Translations under genes and position numbers: made by a program | The notes under the pieces: model-generated | What the model saw: only the letters and a program-made list of their open reading frames with translations | What the model was told of the DNA's origin: nothing | The model's database searches: none | Shown: one piece after another, positions 62,187 through 64,000 of the stretch | How the letters are laid out: the number at the start of each line of letters is the position of its first letter | Numbering within the stretch: the first letter of the stretch is position 1 | Source of the DNA: Paramecium octaurelia | Taxonomy: Eukaryota > Ciliophora > Oligohymenophorea > Peniculida > Parameciidae | Length of the DNA: 64,000 nt | Reading direction: 5' to 3' | Assembly: GCA_905182995.1 (NCBI GenBank) | Contig: CAJJDP010000004.1 | Location: 882,764 to 946,763 of the forward strand

Positions 62187-63081
62187 ATGTTATTTGCTAA
62201 ACAACAAGATTATAACCCTATTGAACAATATTAACCAACCTCGTTTAGTTATGGTTCAGGCATTTATACACCATAAAAACCTAAGATTGTTTACAATAAT
62301 GGCATTATTAATTAACAACCAAGAACCAGAGCTGAGAGAGTACGCAAATCAATTATCTTAGGAATATCAAAAGGAAATAGAAATCAAATCTGCAGGACCG
62401 AGAATGCAATAGAACTGTAACCAATAAAATTATAATCTAGATTCACAGAAAGACGATATGAAAAGTCTTTTGCATAGTCCAATGCCTGATACGACTCTTT
62501 TTCAGGCAGGTATGTTTATTATATGAAAAAAACAGAACGAGATAGATTTGCAAAAGACTTCGCAGCCGAAGATAAAAAGCAAAGAGAAATGTAATACAAG
62601 CTAAAATAATTATCTTATGAATCAAGGAGATTAGCAAATCTATAAAGGGATGGTGTACTATGGTAGCGAAATGAAGAGTATTTGCTTAAAGTAGGTAATC
62701 AAATTAAAATAGGACGAATAACGAAGACAGTATCATTCTGAACAATTTACAAGAGGTAAAAGGAATACAAATGGATTGGCATATAACCCTATCACTTTGG
62801 AGTATGCCTAAAATGAGGCTGGCCAAGCATTAAGGCGATATGACGAATTGCATTAAGTGAGAAAATTTGTAAGGGCCAAAAATTTAGACACAAGAGCTAA
62901 TTGTGGTTTCAATGTATTAAGTGGTAATTTACTTAAAAGATAAATAATAGGTTAGGAGAGACAGGGTGTTGATTAAATAGTTCCAGATGAACTAAGACCC
63001 GACTATTAATTAAGAGTCAGAGATTTATAAAATTAATTAAATTTAAAACATTATGCCATCTAATAATAAATATTTTAATGA
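62187..63081 (+). CDS. Unknown, probably ciliary protein (266 residues)
   Basis: Four introns (62340-62361, 62417-62440, 62510-62535, 62691-62712); the length divides by three. Starts MLFAKQQDYNPIEQYQPTSF. The middle is a charged helix (AERDRFAKDFAAEDKKQREM). The C-terminal third has NGLAYNPITLEYAQNEAGQA and RANCGFNVLSGNLL. The NPITLEY and NCGFNVLSG pieces resemble short motifs in conserved axonemal proteins, but I cannot name the family. The gene follows the GBP-like gene by only 23 bp. Confidence 0.7.
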
Positions 63082-63605
63082 AAATATATTATTTATTTAT
63101 TATCTAATGTAATTTAATTATTAATTATAACTGTATTTAGAATCTATGGACTTCAAATTTTGACATAATAACAATGATTTCAATATGTATATTGATTAAA
63201 AATTAAAGACTTAGAAGTAATAATATCTTTTAGTTTATTCTATGCTAAAGTGGATAATGCGAACAGAAAATTGAAATGATTAAGACTTTATTAATTTCCT
63301 TTAAAGATGCTTAATTTTTTAATAATTTTTTTGTGAAAATTTAGTTTCTATTCATTTTCTATCTTTTCTTTCTATAAGAAAAACATGATTATTGGAGAGT
63401 TATATAATATAAATATTATTTCTAATTATTTAAATAAACATTAACAAATTGTAAAACTATATTATTAAAGTCAAGATTATCATTACTTAAACCAAAAACC
63501 TTAAACTGTACTCTTGATATTGAATATAATTCGATAAAGAAATTGCGTGGATCTTATTTCAAATTAGAGCTTTCTTATATAATAATTGTTATATTAATTA
63601 ATAAA
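63082..63605. other. Intergenic region, no gene seen
   Basis: About 520 bp, AT-rich, between two plus-strand genes. No coding frame found. Confidence 0.6.
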
Positions 63606-64000
63606 ATGGAGTAATTGCAAGAAGGAGATTACGTAACAATATTGAAGGATCCTATTAAAAATGAAAAAGGATATATCAGATATGTCGGGGAATTGGAAGG
63701 CAGACCAGGCACATTCTATGGAATCCATTTGGATGTAATTTGAATTAATTAAACATCAGAATAAAGTTGGGACTCATAATGGTACATTGTAAGGGAAGGA
63801 ATACTTTACTTGTCCTGATGGTCATGGTCTATTCATCACAGGGAATCATTTAAAAAAGGCAACAATAGTCACTAGAGATCCAAATAAGTACAATTATGTG
63901 TGATATTTCAGAAAATCTACAAAAGTAACAAAAGATGAACCTAAGCCGCAAAAGTTAAAGACGAGTGCTAGTTCAGCTGCAGTTGTTTAAAAAGCATAGC
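63606..64000 (+). CDS. CAP-Gly domain protein, N-terminal part (gene runs off the right edge)
   Basis: Microtubule plus-end or tubulin-folding type protein. Starts MEQLQEGDYVTILKDPIKNE and the CAP-Gly domain follows: KGYIRYVGELEGRPGTFYGI, then HLDNKVGTHNGTLQGKEYFT, CPDGHGLFI. The usual GKNDG motif that grips EEY/F tails is GTHNG here, so tail binding may be altered. Two introns (GTAATTTGAA...CAG 25 nt; GTACAATTAT...CAG 24 nt). The C-terminus is outside the window; candidates include tubulin-folding cofactors and dynactin p150. Confidence 0.88.

Overview
This is nuclear DNA from a ciliate, most likely the macronuclear genome of a Paramecium of the aurelia type. Three things show it. Every gene reads through in-frame TAA and TAG (both glutamine) and ends only at TGA, which is ciliate code 6. 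Introns are tiny (18 to 36 nt, mostly 22 to 29 nt, nearly always GTA...TAG). The DNA is AT-rich and densely packed, often with only 23 to 70 bp between coding regions. With the standard code almost every gene falls apart, so all genes below were translated by hand with TGA as the only stop and introns removed by eye. Where exon lengths could be totalled, the sum divided by three except as noted. Species and function are inference from sequence alone.

Layout. 1-9 kb: C-terminus of the Paf1-complex subunit CDC73, a twin CX9C mitochondrial protein, an ankyrin-DHHC palmitoyltransferase, a small one-helix membrane protein, a p24 cargo receptor, a RING-H2 ligase, a telomere end-binding protein (TEBP-alpha/POT1 type) and a multi-spanning RING ligase. 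9-16 kb: a coiled-coil protein, two unknowns (one looks like a broken gene), a Tousled-like kinase and a ULK-like kinase that converge with 23 bp between stops. 17-26 kb: a basal-body-like block of OFD1, a 1197-residue coiled-coil protein, a helical-repeat protein and a centrin, all on the minus strand. 26-38 kb: a bacterial-type D-Ala-D-Ala carboxypeptidase homologue, a second ULK-like kinase, a coiled-coil protein back to back with an SPX-EXS (XPR1/PHO1) phosphate transporter, CCDC77, a disordered protein and an AGC kinase.

38.4-41.4 kb holds no gene. It contains a perfect 1312-bp tandem duplication joined by one N, most simply explained as an unrecognised overlap between two contigs. Inside it is a conspicuous 18-bp stem-loop. 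41-54 kb: an unknown protein, an ankyrin-anoctamin fusion, a SNF1/AMPK-like kinase, an unknown small gene, a histidine phosphatase, a Na+/H+ exchanger and a third ULK-like kinase. 54-64 kb: histone chaperone ASF1, a small unknown, a PWWP protein with a possible TFIIS-like segment, a 1433-residue GBP-like GTPase with a very long coiled coil, a ciliary-looking protein and the start of a CAP-Gly protein.

The genes do not form one pathway or operon. Recurrent themes are cilia and basal bodies (OFD1, centrin, CCDC77, several coiled-coil proteins), protein kinases (six) and transcription or chromatin (CDC73, TLK, ASF1, PWWP). I saw no CRISPR array, transposon, rRNA or convincing tRNA, and nothing I would call a new multi-gene system. 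The observations most worth following are the carboxypeptidase gene, the broken gene at 11.2-11.9 kb, the ankyrin-anoctamin and GBP-coiled-coil architectures, the hairpin, and the duplicated segment.
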